Notes: generated by a model not told the origin, from the sequence alone. Counted from the stretch's first letter, positions 36,807 to 46,831 are shown. The stretch is 64,000 nucleotides of DNA from Holophagae bacterium (GCA_030429565.1 JAUIFE010000012.1:1-64000); one strand, 5' to 3'. Program-made: numbers and translations.

Positions 36807-37138
36807 GAGGCCGCACCTGATAGAAAAGACCAAAAACCAGTGATAATCACCTTCATGTGGCACATTCATCGGTTATGATGACCCAAATCCACGTGTTCAC
36901 GGGAAACCCGACGGCCGGGCACACGACCGCTCAGCCGAACCGACACCTGAGCCGTCAATGTGCAGGAAAGGCGCAAAAGCCCCGCCGATTTCAGAAAAAG
37001 GGGTCATTACCTTGCGACCTTGAACCGAAAGGAACATTGCGGGTATTTGCAAACGGTTCGCCCTCTTTGGGTTGTTTAAGACCTAAGGCACGTTGTAAAT
37101 CATGCAGGCCGGCCTGAAGCAAGGCTTGTCACACGGGT
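36807..37138. other. Leader region upstream of the hybrid histidine kinase
   Basis: About 330 bp. Several short GC-rich inverted repeats are present (for example CGGGAAACCCG near 36899), so a structured leader is possible. I could not match it to a known riboswitch. No gene is supported. Confidence 0.4.
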
Positions 37139-40100
37139 TTGGTTCGATGTCTTCCTTCGTCAGGTAGTTCTTCCATGCGGCATTCTTCATCCATACAGAC
37201 GGTTCCCGACCACAGTGAAGGTAAGGAGTCGCGTTTCTCCAAGTTGGGACGCACCATCTTTCTGTGGTTCATGGTAATCGCCCTGCTACCACTCGCCGTC
37301 GCCTCGACCCTATTGTGGTTCAACACGCGCACCGCCTTGGTCGTGACCACCAAACAAACGCTCACCCGCGATATCAGCCTCAAGCGCGACACCATCGAAC
37401 AGTTCTTCACCGAACGCGTGCGCGACCTGCGTCTCCAAGCCGAACTTCACACCAACATTGATTTCATGGTCGACCTGGAGCGCCGTTTTCAGGACACCGA
37501 CCTCAATGCAAGCCAGTTTGTCGCTTCCAGCGACTGGGCTGAATTGAGTCGCAACGGCGCGGGCGATTTGCGCAATTTCATTCAAACCTATGGCTACCGC
37601 GACGCCTTTTTAATCGACCAACAGGGCTATATTCTCTTTTCGGTCATGGCCGGTGAAGATCTGGGCACCAACCTTTTGTCAGGCCCTTACAGCACCACCG
37701 GCTTAAGCACCGCCTGGCGGAATGCGCGTCACTCGGTGTTACCCGTTTGTTCCGATTTAGCCCATTACCAACCGACCTGGAATGAGGCCGCCATGTTTTT
37801 GGCGCAACGCGTGGTCGACGACAGCGGCACCCAACGCGGGGTGTTGGCCATTCAAATCCCGATTGATCAAATCAACAAAATCGTCGAGCGAGAAATTGGT
37901 AATTACAATCAGGAAGCGCATAGCTATGTCATCGGCAAAGATCTGTTCGTACGGGCCCCGCAGTCGGCCGAGGAGAGCAGCCGTGAAAACGCGGCCCACA
38001 GCCGCACCATCGACACACCGGTTACGCGCGCATGGCTGGTTGCCAAACGCGCCAAAGCCACGGACGTCGAGAATAGGGACGACGTCGTCCGAACAGATTT
38101 GACCGAAGGAGCGCCGGACTTTTACGACAATCATCGCGGTCGCGAGGTCCTCGGTGCCTTTACCGAATTCGAGCAACTCAAGAACCTCGGCTTGGATTGG
38201 GTGCTTGTCACCGAAATTGACAAAGACGCCGCCCTCCGCGAGTTGGAAAATTTGTACCTGGGCACAGTGGTGGTGCTGGCCTCGATGATTTTGCTGGTGG
38301 CCTGGTGCTCGTATATGGTCACCAATCGCATTTCGTCACCCATTCGCCGCATATCACGGCGCGCCAAACTCACGGCCGTGGGCATCTTACCCGAGGCCGA
38401 TCTGCGTTTACCGGACAACGAAATCGGCGAACTGGCCGACAGTTTTCAGAAGGTGGTTGCCTCGATCAAAGAAGTCACCGACGTGTGTTCCGCCATTGCC
38501 ATTGGTGATTTTAGCCAGTCGGTGGTGATTAAAAGTGAGCACGATGCATTGGGCCTGGCGGTCAACCAAATGGCGAACAATTTGCGCGAGGTTGTGGCCC
38601 AAGCCAACGCCGTCGCCAAAGGCGATTACAGCGGCGAAATTGAACCGCGCTCGAAAAAGGACGAACTAGGTTTTGCCCTTTCCAACATGACCAGCGTGCT
38701 CAGTGAGTTGCAATCCCAAAAAGAACGCCAAGACTGGCTGACCTCGGGCGAGGTACAACTGCGCAACGCGATGCAAGGCGATCTGGAAATCCACGAATTA
38801 GGCAAAGGGATTATCCATTTTGTGTGTCGCTACCTCAACGCTTCGATCGGCGCCTTTTATGTACTGGACGACAAAAGTATTTTGCGTTTGGTAAGCAGCT
38901 ATGCCTACCGCCAACGCAAAGGTATTTCCAATGAGTTTGCGCTGGGCCACGGCCTCGTCGGCCAAGCCGCGATGGAGGGCGAAAGTATTCTGGTCACCGA
39001 CGTGCCCAGCGACTACGTCAACATTTTCTCGGGATTGGGCTCCGCCCCGCCACGCGCCATTTTAGCGATTCCCTTTCTTTACGAAGACAAAGTCGTCGGT
39101 GTGTTGGAGTTGGGCAGCTTTGAAGTCTTCAACGAGGATCAAATCTATCTACTGGAAAAATTCCAGGACTTTGTCGGCATCGCCGTCAACACCGCCCAGG
39201 CGCGTTCGCGCATGAGCTGGTTGTTGGACCAAACGCGCGAACAAGCCGAGGCCCTACAACAGCAACAACAAGACCTCAAACAGGCCAACACCGAATTGGA
39301 AGAACAAACTCAGGCTTTGTTGGCCTCCGAAGCGCGCTTGCAAACCCAGCAGGAAGAACTGCGCTCGACTAACGAAGAGCTGGAAGAGCAAACGCGCGCC
39401 CTGCGCGAATCGCAAGCCCGTTTACAAGCACAGCAAGAAGAACTGCAGCAAATTAACGAAGAACTGGAAGAACGTTCGGAGGCGCTGGAACGCCAACGCG
39501 ACGAAGTGAAACTCAAGAACCAAGAATTAGAGCGGGCGCGGCGCGAATTGGCCGAAAAAGCGCGCGATCTGTCGCAAACCAGCAAATACAAATCGGAATT
39601 CCTGGCCAATATGTCCCACGAGTTGCGAACCCCACTCAACAGTATGCTGATTCTGTCGCAACTGCTGGAGAAAAACCAAAAAGGCAATCTCAGCGACAAA
39701 CAGGTCGAATACGCCAAAACCATTTACCAATCGGGCAGCGATTTGCTCTCGCTCATCAACGAAATCCTCGACCTCTCCAAAATCGAGGCCGGCAAAATGG
39801 AAGTCGTGGTCAGCCGCGTGGCGGTTCGTCCATTTGTCAATGAACTGGCCCTGAAATTCCAACCCATTGCCGAGGAAAAGGGCCTCGCTTTTGCCGTCAC
39901 CGTCGGCGAAAACGTACCGGAACACTTCGCCACCGACCCCCATCGCTGCGAGCAAATACTGCGCAACCTGCTGTCGAACGCCTTGAAATTCACCGGTGAG
40001 GGCCATGTAAAACTCAGTGTGGCGCTATTGCCGGCGAGCGATATAGCCCCGGATCGGCTGTCCTTTGCCGTCGAGGATACCGGACTCGGTATTCCCGCCG

Positions 40101-41698
40101 AAAAGCGTCGCCTCATCTTCGAAGCGTTTCAGCAAGCCGACGGCACCACCAGTCGCCAATTCGGCGGGACGGGTTTGGGTTTGTCCATTTCGCGAGAATT
40201 GGCGCGCCTGCTCCAGGGCGATATAAACCTAGACAGTGAGGAGGGACGCGGCAGTACCTTCACGCTGCGTTTACCCATTCAGTACGAGGCCAATACGGCG
40301 GAACAACCGGACGAATTCATTTCCTCCAAAGTCCACGACCGCGTCCATCACGAACCGAACGCCGGAGAACCAACCGACCCGTCGCCCTCGCGCTCGGTCC
40401 AGGAACACGCGGTGCGTGCCAAGGCCAAAGCGCTGACCGCCACGCCGCTGGAACCCCCGACGGTTCGCGACAACGACAAACCGCCACAAGCCGATTATCC
40501 CGACGACCGCGACAGCCTGCAGCGCGGCGACGCCGTCATTCTCATCATTGAAGACGACGCCAAATTCCAATGGACGCTGCAAAACCTGGCGCGCGAACGC
40601 GGCTTTAAGTGCCTCTTAGCCAACAACGGCGAGGCCGGTTTGCACATGGCCGACTACTACCGCCCCGACGCCATTCTGCTGGATATCGGCTTACCGCGCA
40701 TGGACGGCATGGCGGTCATGTCGCGCCTAAAAGACAACCCCGACACACGCCATATCCCGGTGCACTTCATTTCGGGAACCGACCGCAACTTTGAAGCGAT
40801 GAAAATGGGGGCCGCCGGCTTCCTGCAAAAACCGGCGACCATGGCCGACCTCGACCAAGCCTTCAACCGTATCGGCCATATCCTTTCACATCCCGTCAAA
40901 AACCTGCTCATCGTCGAAGACGACGCCAAATTACGCAGCAGCCTCAAAGCCTTAACCGGAGGCAAAGACGTCAAAGTCCACGGCGTCGGCACCGCCCGCG
41001 CCGCCTTGGAAGCCCTGCGCACCGAGCACTATGACTGCATGGTCCTCGACGTCAACCTGCCCGATATTTCCGGCTACGAACTGCTCGCCGACATCCGCAA
41101 TGACGGCCACATCCCCCATCTCCCCATCATCGTCTACACCGGCCGCGATTTATCGGAATCGGAGAAGGTCCAGCTCGATAAATATGCCGAAAGTGTCATC
41201 ATCAAAACAGCGAATTCGGCCGAACGCCTGCTGGACGAAACCATTTTGTTCTTGCACCGCATGGAAGCCGAACTGGGCGGCGAACAAAAGCGACTCCTGC
41301 ACTTGGTCCACGATAAAGAGAGTATTTTCCGCGACAAAAAAATCCTCATCGTCGACGACGACATGCGCAACGTCTTTGCACTCAGTAGCGTCCTTGAGGA
41401 AAAAGGCATGACCATTTTCATTGCCGTCAACGGCAAGGAAGGCCTTGCTCAGCTTCAACAAAATCCCGACATCGATTTGGTATTAATGGACATCATGATG
41501 CCGGAAATGAACGGCTACGAGGCGACCCGCGCCATCCGCCAAAACCCCGAGTTCCGCAACTTGCCCGTGATCGCCCTTACCGCCAAAGCCATGAAAGGCG
41601 ACCGTCATAAATGCATCGACGCCGGCGCCAACGATTACATGTCCAAACCGGTCGATACCGTCAAACTGCTCAGCCTGATGCGGGTTTGGCTGTACTAG
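37139..41698 (+). CDS. Hybrid sensor histidine kinase with HAMP, GAF and three receiver domains
   Basis: A 1,519-residue inner-membrane sensor. The first membrane helix is about 39-61, a periplasmic Cache-like sensor follows, and the second helix is about 372-395. Two HAMP-like segments (about 395-530), a GAF domain (about 540-690) and a long Gln/Glu-rich coiled coil (about 692-820) lead to the HisKA domain with phospho-acceptor H827 in SHELRTPLN. The ATPase domain carries DTGLGIP and GGTGLGLS. Three receivers follow with phospho-acceptor Asp at 1182 (LLDIGLPRMDG), 1304 (VLDVNLPDISG) and 1451 (LMDIMMPEMNG); their lysines (KP/IK/KP) are present. The start could also be codon 13. It heads a plus-strand cluster with CheR and a receiver-kinase, resembling sensory systems in which the kinase is tuned by methylation. 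The ligand is unknown. Confidence 0.93.
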   Translation: MVRCLPSSGSSSMRHSSSIQTVPDHSEGKESRFSKLGRTIFLWFMVIALLPLAVASTLLWFNTRTALVVTTKQTLTRDISLKRDTIEQFFTERVRDLRLQAELHTNIDFMVDLERRFQDTDLNASQFVASSDWAELSRNGAGDLRNFIQTYGYRDAFLIDQQGYILFSVMAGEDLGTNLLSGPYSTTGLSTAWRNARHSVLPVCSDLAHYQPTWNEAAMFLAQRVVDDSGTQRGVLAIQIPIDQINKIVEREIGNYNQEAHSYVIGKDLFVRAPQSAEESSRENAAHSRTIDTPVTRAWLVAKRAKATDVENRDDVVRTDLTEGAPDFYDNHRGREVLGAFTEFEQLKNLGLDWVLVTEIDKDAALRELENLYLGTVVVLASMILLVAWCSYMVTNRISSPIRRISRRAKLTAVGILPEADLRLPDNEIGELADSFQKVVASIKEVTDVCSAIAIGDFSQSVVIKSEHDALGLAVNQMANNLREVVAQANAVAKGDYSGEIEPRSKKDELGFALSNMTSVLSELQSQKERQDWLTSGEVQLRNAMQGDLEIHELGKGIIHFVCRYLNASIGAFYVLDDKSILRLVSSYAYRQRKGISNEFALGHGLVGQAAMEGESILVTDVPSDYVNIFSGLGSAPPRAILAIPFLYEDKVVGVLELGSFEVFNEDQIYLLEKFQDFVGIAVNTAQARSRMSWLLDQTREQAEALQQQQQDLKQANTELEEQTQALLASEARLQTQQEELRSTNEELEEQTRALRESQARLQAQQEELQQINEELEERSEALERQRDEVKLKNQELERARRELAEKARDLSQTSKYKSEFLANMSHELRTPLNSMLILSQLLEKNQKGNLSDKQVEYAKTIYQSGSDLLSLINEILDLSKIEAGKMEVVVSRVAVRPFVNELALKFQPIAEEKGLAFAVTVGENVPEHFATDPHRCEQILRNLLSNALKFTGEGHVKLSVALLPASDIAPDRLSFAVEDTGLGIPAEKRRLIFEAFQQADGTTSRQFGGTGLGLSISRELARLLQGDINLDSEEGRGSTFTLRLPIQYEANTAEQPDEFISSKVHDRVHHEPNAGEPTDPSPSRSVQEHAVRAKAKALTATPLEPPTVRDNDKPPQADYPDDRDSLQRGDAVILIIEDDAKFQWTLQNLARERGFKCLLANNGEAGLHMADYYRPDAILLDIGLPRMDGMAVMSRLKDNPDTRHIPVHFISGTDRNFEAMKMGAAGFLQKPATMADLDQAFNRIGHILSHPVKNLLIVEDDAKLRSSLKALTGGKDVKVHGVGTARAALEALRTEHYDCMVLDVNLPDISGYELLADIRNDGHIPHLPIIVYTGRDLSESEKVQLDKYAESVIIKTANSAERLLDETILFLHRMEAELGGEQKRLLHLVHDKESIFRDKKILIVDDDMRNVFALSSVLEEKGMTIFIAVNGKEGLAQLQQNPDIDLVLMDIMMPEMNGYEATRAIRQNPEFRNLPVIALTAKAMKGDRHKCIDAGANDYMSKPVDTVKLLSLMRVWLY

Positions 41699-41706
41699 GA
41701 AAACCC

Positions 41707-42552
41707 ATGCGCGATACCGAAAACGAACGCATTGAATTGCGCCTGCTTAAGGAAGCCATTTTCCTGAAGTACGGCTACGATTTTCGCAACTATGCCGAAG
41801 CCTCGATCAAACGGCGCGTCAATGCGTTTCTCAAGCAAACTCAACTGGATTCCATTTCCGCTCTCCAGCACCGCATTCTTTACGACCCCGCCATGTTCAA
41901 GCATTTGTTGGCCGGGCTGTCGATCAACGTCACCGAAATGTTTCGCGATCCCCCCTTCTATGCGGCCGTTCGGCGTTTGGTCATTCCCGAATTGCGGAAA
42001 CTGCCGTTTATCAAACTCTGGCACGCGGGCTGTTCCACCGGCATGGAGGTCTACTCGATGGCGATCATCCTGGAAGAAGAAGGTTTGATCGACCGCGCCC
42101 GCATTTATGCCACCGACTTTGACGAGCTTGTTTTGCAAAAAGCCCGTGACGGAATTTTCCCACTCGACCAAGCGCGCACCTATACCGCCAACTACCAGGC
42201 CGCCGGGGGTCGCGCCGGTTTCTCCGACTACTACACCGCCAAGTACCACCACGCCATCATCAAAAACAAATTAAAAAAAAATATCGTCTTTGCCGATCAC
42301 AATCTTGCAGGTGATGGTGTTTTTGGGGAAATGAATTTGATTTTTTGTCGCAATGTGCTGATATATTTCAACAAAGAACTCCAGAACCGCGTTTTTAAGC
42401 TGTTCTACGAAAGCCTCGCCGATGACGGCTTTTTATGTTTGGGTGCCAAGGAAAGCGTGCGTTATTCAACCTATTCCGCCGCCTTCGCCGATGTAGAACC
42501 CAAGGATAAAATTTACCGCAAGGTCTCCACTGAAACGCTTTCCGCTCCCTAA
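41707..42552 (+). CDS. CheR-type protein-glutamate methyltransferase
   Basis: A 281-residue protein starting at an ATG 8 bp after the hybrid kinase stop. The N-terminal helical domain (FLKYGYDFRNYAEASIKRRV) and a catalytic SAM domain with LWHAGCSTGMEVYSMAII, ATDFDELVL and IFCRNVLIYF are diagnostic for CheR. It would methylate glutamates on a receptor-like partner; the coiled coil and HAMP region of the preceding kinase is the obvious candidate. No cheB methylesterase gene is next to it, which is unusual for this arrangement. Translation is probably coupled to the upstream gene. Confidence 0.9.
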   Translation: MRDTENERIELRLLKEAIFLKYGYDFRNYAEASIKRRVNAFLKQTQLDSISALQHRILYDPAMFKHLLAGLSINVTEMFRDPPFYAAVRRLVIPELRKLPFIKLWHAGCSTGMEVYSMAIILEEEGLIDRARIYATDFDELVLQKARDGIFPLDQARTYTANYQAAGGRAGFSDYYTAKYHHAIIKNKLKKNIVFADHNLAGDGVFGEMNLIFCRNVLIYFNKELQNRVFKLFYESLADDGFLCLGAKESVRYSTYSAAFADVEPKDKIYRKVSTETLSAP

Positions 42553-42593
42553 ACCGATTCATTCCAAACTGTGATTGGTCCTAAGAGGTCATT

Positions 42594-43709
42594 GTGCGCG
42601 AAGAATCCCTTAAAAAAGTCGCTTTACTCATTGTCGATGATCGCCCCGAGAACTTGCTTTCCCTGGAAGCCGTTCTGGAGGCACCGGATCGCGAAATCGT
42701 GCGTGCCCATTCCGGTAACGAAGCGCTGTCGCTCACGCTAAAACACGATTTCGCGCTGGTTCTACTGGACGTTCAGATGCCGGGCATGGATGGTTTTGAA
42801 ACGGCGCAACTCATGCGCGGTTTGGAAAAAACCCGCGGCGTTCCCATTATTTTTGTGAGTGCAATCAACAAGGAACAGACATTTGTCTTTCGCGGCTACG
42901 AAGCAGGCGCGGTCGACTACCTGTTCAAACCGCTCGAACCCCACATTCTCCAGGGTAAGGTCAATGTGTTCCTCGACCTTTACCGCCAGCGTGAGGCCAA
43001 AAAGCAGTTGCTCGCCGAATTGGAACGCAGTAACCAAGAACTCCAGGACTTCGCCCACATGACCTCGCACGATCTCAAGGCACCGCTGCGCAGTGTGCGT
43101 TTCTCGCTGCAAATGTTGCGTGAGGATTTCGCACCCGCCTTGGCCGAGGAAGGGACCGAGTATCTCGACACCATGGATCGTTCGGTCAAGCGCATGCAAA
43201 CCCTGATTGACGACCTACTGGATTACGCCAAGGTCGCCAATTCGCCGCATACCTTCGCCACCGTCGATTTAAACCAAATCATTGAGGACGTCTTGGTCGA
43301 CCTACACCCGCAACTGCAGGCCGCCGACGCCCAAGTTCAGGTCGCCTCGTTACCCACGGTGCGCGGTGATCAGACGCAACTGACGCGTCTGTTTCAGAAT
43401 CTCATCGGCAACGCGGTCAAGTACCGCCGTACCAAGGTCACGCCGCGGATTAACATCACCGTGGCCGGCCACCCAGGAGAACCATACCGTATTGCCATTG
43501 AAGACAACGGCATGGGTTTTGACAACCAGCATGCTGAGCGGATTTTCCAACCGTTCCAGCGTTTGGTACCCAAAAGTAAGCTGGAAGGCAGCGGCATCGG
43601 TTTGGCCATCTGCAAAAAAATTGTCACCCACCACGGCGGTGATATTCAAGCCGTCGGCCGCCCGGACGAAGGCGCGGTTTTCACCGTTAGTCTGCCCCAA
43701 CCCCGTTAG
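42594..43709 (+). CDS. Receiver-histidine kinase
   Basis: A 371-residue cytosolic protein with a GTG start preceded by AGAGG. An N-terminal receiver with acidic pair D15/D16, phospho-acceptor D59 (LLDVQMPGMDG) and a KP loop is followed by a short coiled linker and a bacteriophytochrome-like HisKA domain, with H159 in MTSHDLKAPLRSV. The ATPase domain has NLIGNAVKYR, DNGMGF and GSGIGLAI. Input by phosphotransfer from the upstream hybrid kinase is plausible given the 41 bp spacing to cheR. No output domain is visible. Confidence 0.92.
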   Translation: MREESLKKVALLIVDDRPENLLSLEAVLEAPDREIVRAHSGNEALSLTLKHDFALVLLDVQMPGMDGFETAQLMRGLEKTRGVPIIFVSAINKEQTFVFRGYEAGAVDYLFKPLEPHILQGKVNVFLDLYRQREAKKQLLAELERSNQELQDFAHMTSHDLKAPLRSVRFSLQMLREDFAPALAEEGTEYLDTMDRSVKRMQTLIDDLLDYAKVANSPHTFATVDLNQIIEDVLVDLHPQLQAADAQVQVASLPTVRGDQTQLTRLFQNLIGNAVKYRRTKVTPRINITVAGHPGEPYRIAIEDNGMGFDNQHAERIFQPFQRLVPKSKLEGSGIGLAICKKIVTHHGGDIQAVGRPDEGAVFTVSLPQPR

Positions 43710-44179
43710 GACCGCGCCGAAGCAACGCGAGGCGGCACGTCGGCGCCGTCCGGCGAGCAATCAGCCGAAGCCATACACCGCAGTCCCCATAAAAGCCGAT
43801 CTTTTTCTCAATCCCCATCATGCACAAACGTCTTGGCTTGAATCGGAACCCGAAACTTCGCCGCCGAAAAAACCGCCATCGCCATGTCATTGGCTTAGAG
43901 GCGAAGCTCCGGCGCTGACGCGGATACCACGTCGGCGTAAAAATAAGAAAAATTCCTCATGTTCTTGTTCAAGGAAAATGGTAGCTTGTAAAAAACCGCG
44001 CCGCGCCACCCACCGCGACGCGTGCTTGAGGTCTCGCTGATTTGCAGCGCCCGACCCCTCGGCGTCCACGCTGAGACAAGCCACCCGTGCGCCCTGATGA
44101 CACGTCTCGTTGGCGCCCAAATTCCAGCCCGAAACCGGTCGCCCCGCCCGACCCTCTTCGGAAGAAGGCATATCAAACC
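43710..44179. other. Intergenic region
   Basis: About 470 bp, GC-rich with several A runs. Open frames here lack plausible protein character. No terminator with a T tract or other structured element was recognised. The next gene starts at GTG 44180 by my reading; a longer N-terminus from 44087 is possible. Confidence 0.4.
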
Positions 44180-44629
44180 GTGACGCATGTCGTGCTATTT
44201 TGCGAAAACGCCGACCTCGGTCGGCAGATCGAAAGCGGCCTGTCCGCCCAAACCTCGCTTGAGGTAAAAATCCTTACCGAGGCGACGGCGCTATGGTATT
44301 TGCTCGACCCGATAGCCCAATCAATCAGCGCATCAGACGACAAAATCTCGCCGTCATTGCTTATCCTTCAGCTCAATGAATCAAACCAACCTTTTCTCGA
44401 ACGGCTATTTTCCCTCAAAAAAACCTCTTCCATTCATCACACACCCACAATCGTCTGGTCAAATAAACTCTCAAACTCTGAAATTACGGCCGTTTACCGC
44501 CTCGGCGCAAGCGCCGTGATTCTCCAAAACGCGCATACTAATTCGCTGGCCAAAACCCTGACCGATATGGGAGAGTATTGGTTTAGGTCGGTCATCCTTC
44601 CAACACCTCGTTTCAGGGGGCAGGCTTGA
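44180..44629 (+). CDS. Degenerate receiver-domain protein
   Basis: A 149-residue protein from GTG 44180 (GAAGAAGG about 11 nt upstream). The order of strands fits a response-regulator receiver: THVVLFCENADLG, then SLLILQLNES, TPTIVWSNK and LGASAVILQNAH. The phospho-acceptor Asp is replaced by Gln (Q64), the conserved Lys is replaced by Gln in VILQNA, and only part of the acidic pair remains (E9, D12). It should not be phosphorylated and may act as a constitutive binding module. Its stop overlaps the start of the next gene (TTGA), so the two are translationally coupled. Confidence 0.65.
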   Translation: MTHVVLFCENADLGRQIESGLSAQTSLEVKILTEATALWYLLDPIAQSISASDDKISPSLLILQLNESNQPFLERLFSLKKTSSIHHTPTIVWSNKLSNSEITAVYRLGASAVILQNAHTNSLAKTLTDMGEYWFRSVILPTPRFRGQA

Positions 44630-45930
44630 GTCTAAAGCCACCATCTCCGCAACCTTCTCAACCTGGCGAAACCCAAGAACAGGACGCCCAAGGCGCTCGC
44701 GTTTTGATTCGCGTGCTTTTGATTGAAGATGACGAGGACGACCACTACATCATTCGCAAGTTACTCACCAAAATCCGCGACTTTGATTACGCCATTAAGT
44801 GGGTCGATACCGTCACCGAAGCCGTTGCCGCCATTCAAACCGGTGTTTTTGACGCCGTCCTAACCGATTACCAATTGCGCGACGGCACCGGTCTCGACGT
44901 CATTCGCAAAGCGGTTCAGGCCAATAAGAACCTGCCGTTAATCATGCTGACCGGCAACCAAGACCCACGGATCGACGAAGCATCAATGGGCGTCGGTGCC
45001 GACGATTTCCTACCCAAAGAGGAACTCACCGGACCGTTGCTGTCACGGACCATTCGCCACAGCATCTTTCGCAAAAAAACCGAGCAAGAATTGCGTGAAA
45101 GCGAAGACCGTAACCGCGAATTGGCCGAGTTCTCTTCGGCCGTTCTTCACAACATCGGCAATGTGCTCAACAGCGTTAACGTTTCCACCGGCCGCGTCGT
45201 CAAAAACCTGCGTGAATCGAAAATCACCTCACTCGAAAAGACCAAGGAACTGCTGGAAGCCAACAAGGATAATCCTGATTTTCTTAGTCAGGATCCCAAG
45301 GGCCGTATGCTTCCGCCGTTTTTGGTGCGCTTGGCCGAGCTGTTACAGCAAGAACACCAACAAAACCTGACCGAGGCGGAAAAGATCCGCAAGGGTTTGG
45401 GCTTGATGAAAGAAGTGATTAAAACCCAGCAGACCCACGCCAAACACGGCATGGAGCTGGAGGATTTGGATTTGCGTGAGGTCATCAGTGACGCGCTGAA
45501 CGTCAACATGGCCGCGCTCATGCGTCACCGCATTGAGGTTCAAACGCTCTATCACAGCGACATCCGCGTGCAAGCGCAAAAGGTCAAGCTCACCCACATC
45601 TTAATAAACCTCATTAAAAATTCCATCGAGGCCATGGCCGAAGTCCCCGAAAGCCAACAACGCACCATCAAAATTGAATTGGGCGAGAACGATCTGCACC
45701 AACCGATGATGATCATCCAAGACCGCGGCCACGGTGTCGAAGCGGCCCAATTGGAAAAAATCTTCGACCATGGTTTCACCACCAAGCAACGCGGCCACGG
45801 CTTCGGCCTCAATTACTGTTTCAAAACCATGCGCGAGCTGGGCGGATCGATTCGCGCTGAAAGCGACGGGGTGGGCACCGGTACTAAATTCGTGCTGACA
45901 TTTCCATTCGGCACCCTCGTCGACGACTGA
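44626..45930 (+). CDS. Receiver-histidine kinase of the HNIGN type
   Basis: A 434-residue protein with a TTG start overlapping the preceding stop by 4 bp. After a Pro/Gln-rich leader, a receiver spans about 28-150 with acidic cluster E34/D35/D36, phospho-acceptor D81 (LTDYQLRDG) and a PKE loop. The dimerisation domain has phospho-acceptor H175 in AVLHNIGNVLNSV, a variant H-box seen in a subset of bacterial kinases. An insertion-rich helical region precedes the ATPase domain, with NLIKNSIEAM, DRGHGV and GHGFGLNYC. Coupling to the degenerate receiver suggests the two work as one unit. Confidence 0.88.
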   Translation: MSLKPPSPQPSQPGETQEQDAQGARVLIRVLLIEDDEDDHYIIRKLLTKIRDFDYAIKWVDTVTEAVAAIQTGVFDAVLTDYQLRDGTGLDVIRKAVQANKNLPLIMLTGNQDPRIDEASMGVGADDFLPKEELTGPLLSRTIRHSIFRKKTEQELRESEDRNRELAEFSSAVLHNIGNVLNSVNVSTGRVVKNLRESKITSLEKTKELLEANKDNPDFLSQDPKGRMLPPFLVRLAELLQQEHQQNLTEAEKIRKGLGLMKEVIKTQQTHAKHGMELEDLDLREVISDALNVNMAALMRHRIEVQTLYHSDIRVQAQKVKLTHILINLIKNSIEAMAEVPESQQRTIKIELGENDLHQPMMIIQDRGHGVEAAQLEKIFDHGFTTKQRGHGFGLNYCFKTMRELGGSIRAESDGVGTGTKFVLTFPFGTLVDD

Positions 45931-46227
45931 GGAACAACTTTTCACCGCAACCAAACAAAAAACACCTTATTTACATTTTCGCCGGGAATATACAAACCCC
46001 CGACGGTGTTTTTCCGTAAAGAACGACAACACGCCTGTGCGACGACTCCCTGCAGGCGGGTTTTCCTTGTCGATCACTGGATTTTTGTCGCAGAAATAAG
46101 TTCGGTCTTTTTGCCGATCTTCATGGTAAAATGGACACCGTGAATTTTTTGTGACCGCTTGTGATCGGTTTTTACGCTTATACAGTCAGTACAGCGAATG
46201 CATATAGATCCTTTTCGGAGGTCTCCT
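45931..46227. other. Intergenic region with terminator and putative control sequences
   Basis: After the terminator (listed separately), a second small GC hairpin (CGCCTG...CAGGCG, 46032-46058) is followed by GGTTTTCC. Near 46150-46170 there is a direct repeat TGTGACCGCT-TGTGATCG that could be a regulator site. The next gene has a strong GGAGG at 46217-46221. Confidence 0.35.
45959..46013 (+). terminator. Probable Rho-independent terminator
   Basis: AAAACACC pairs with GGTGTTTT; an inner TCG..GGG / CCC..CGA helix shortens the loop, and the run of T follows. It lies 28 bp after the receiver-kinase stop. Confidence 0.55.
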
Positions 46228-46794
46228 TTGTCACGGCTCCTCAACGCAGATATCCCCGTCGTAACCCAACCTCACACCACCGCTCAAGCCGAACCAACCC
46301 CCCTCGCCCTTGAAGGTGCAACCCGCACCCTAAAAGTCGAGCACAAACCCAACGAGTTAATCTTGCGTTACCGTTGGTCGTTGAATCCAGCACTGCCCTT
46401 GGCAACCGCCTTAGTCGCGGTCGCCTGCGCGACCTTGGTCGTCTTTTCCGCCGCAACATGGCAACCGGCATTCGCCCTCGTCGGCCTTTTCGCCGCATAT
46501 GCAACCTTGGCGCTGCGCTTCAACAGCACCGCCGCCATGGTCGGCTGTGGCATTCTTTCCATTCGCCATCGCCCCTTCCCTTGGTTCAGCCGCTTTCTCT
46601 ACGCTTGCGAAATTGAACGCTTGGAGTGTAACCAACACCCCATCTTCCGCCAAAACATTCGCATTCAGGCCGTCCTTAAAAAAGGCCGTCGCGTGACCCT
46701 AATGAGCTGGCTTCACAGCCCCGATGAAGGCTGCTGGATTTGCAAACTGATTTCACAAAATATTGATGTGAGCCATAAGATCAACCGTGACTGA
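46228..46794 (+). CDS. Small two-helix membrane protein, unknown function
   Basis: A 188-residue protein. I chose the TTG at 46228 because a perfect GGAGG sits 6 nt upstream; an ATG at 46198 is in frame but has no ribosome-binding site. After a polar N-terminus there are two adjacent membrane helices (ALPLATALVAVACATLVVF and FALVGLFAAYATLAL), then a basic beta-rich cytosolic part (RFLYACEIERLECNQHPI, VLKKGRRVTLMSW). The shape resembles small membrane proteins with a PH-like or DUF C-terminal domain, but I recognise no family. It has its own strong terminator. Confidence 0.65.
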   Translation: MSRLLNADIPVVTQPHTTAQAEPTPLALEGATRTLKVEHKPNELILRYRWSLNPALPLATALVAVACATLVVFSAATWQPAFALVGLFAAYATLALRFNSTAAMVGCGILSIRHRPFPWFSRFLYACEIERLECNQHPIFRQNIRIQAVLKKGRRVTLMSWLHSPDEGCWICKLISQNIDVSHKINRD

Positions 46795-46831
46795 TCTACG
46801 TGGAACTCACCCGCCTACCCTATCAGCGAAA

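Noticed and set aside
36890..37010. Possible cyclic-di-GMP (GEMM-like) riboswitch before the hybrid kinase, because of a GGCGCAAAAGCC-like stretch and nearby stems.
   Set aside because: The conserved ACAGGGCAAACC half and correct spacing are missing; no convincing fold could be drawn.
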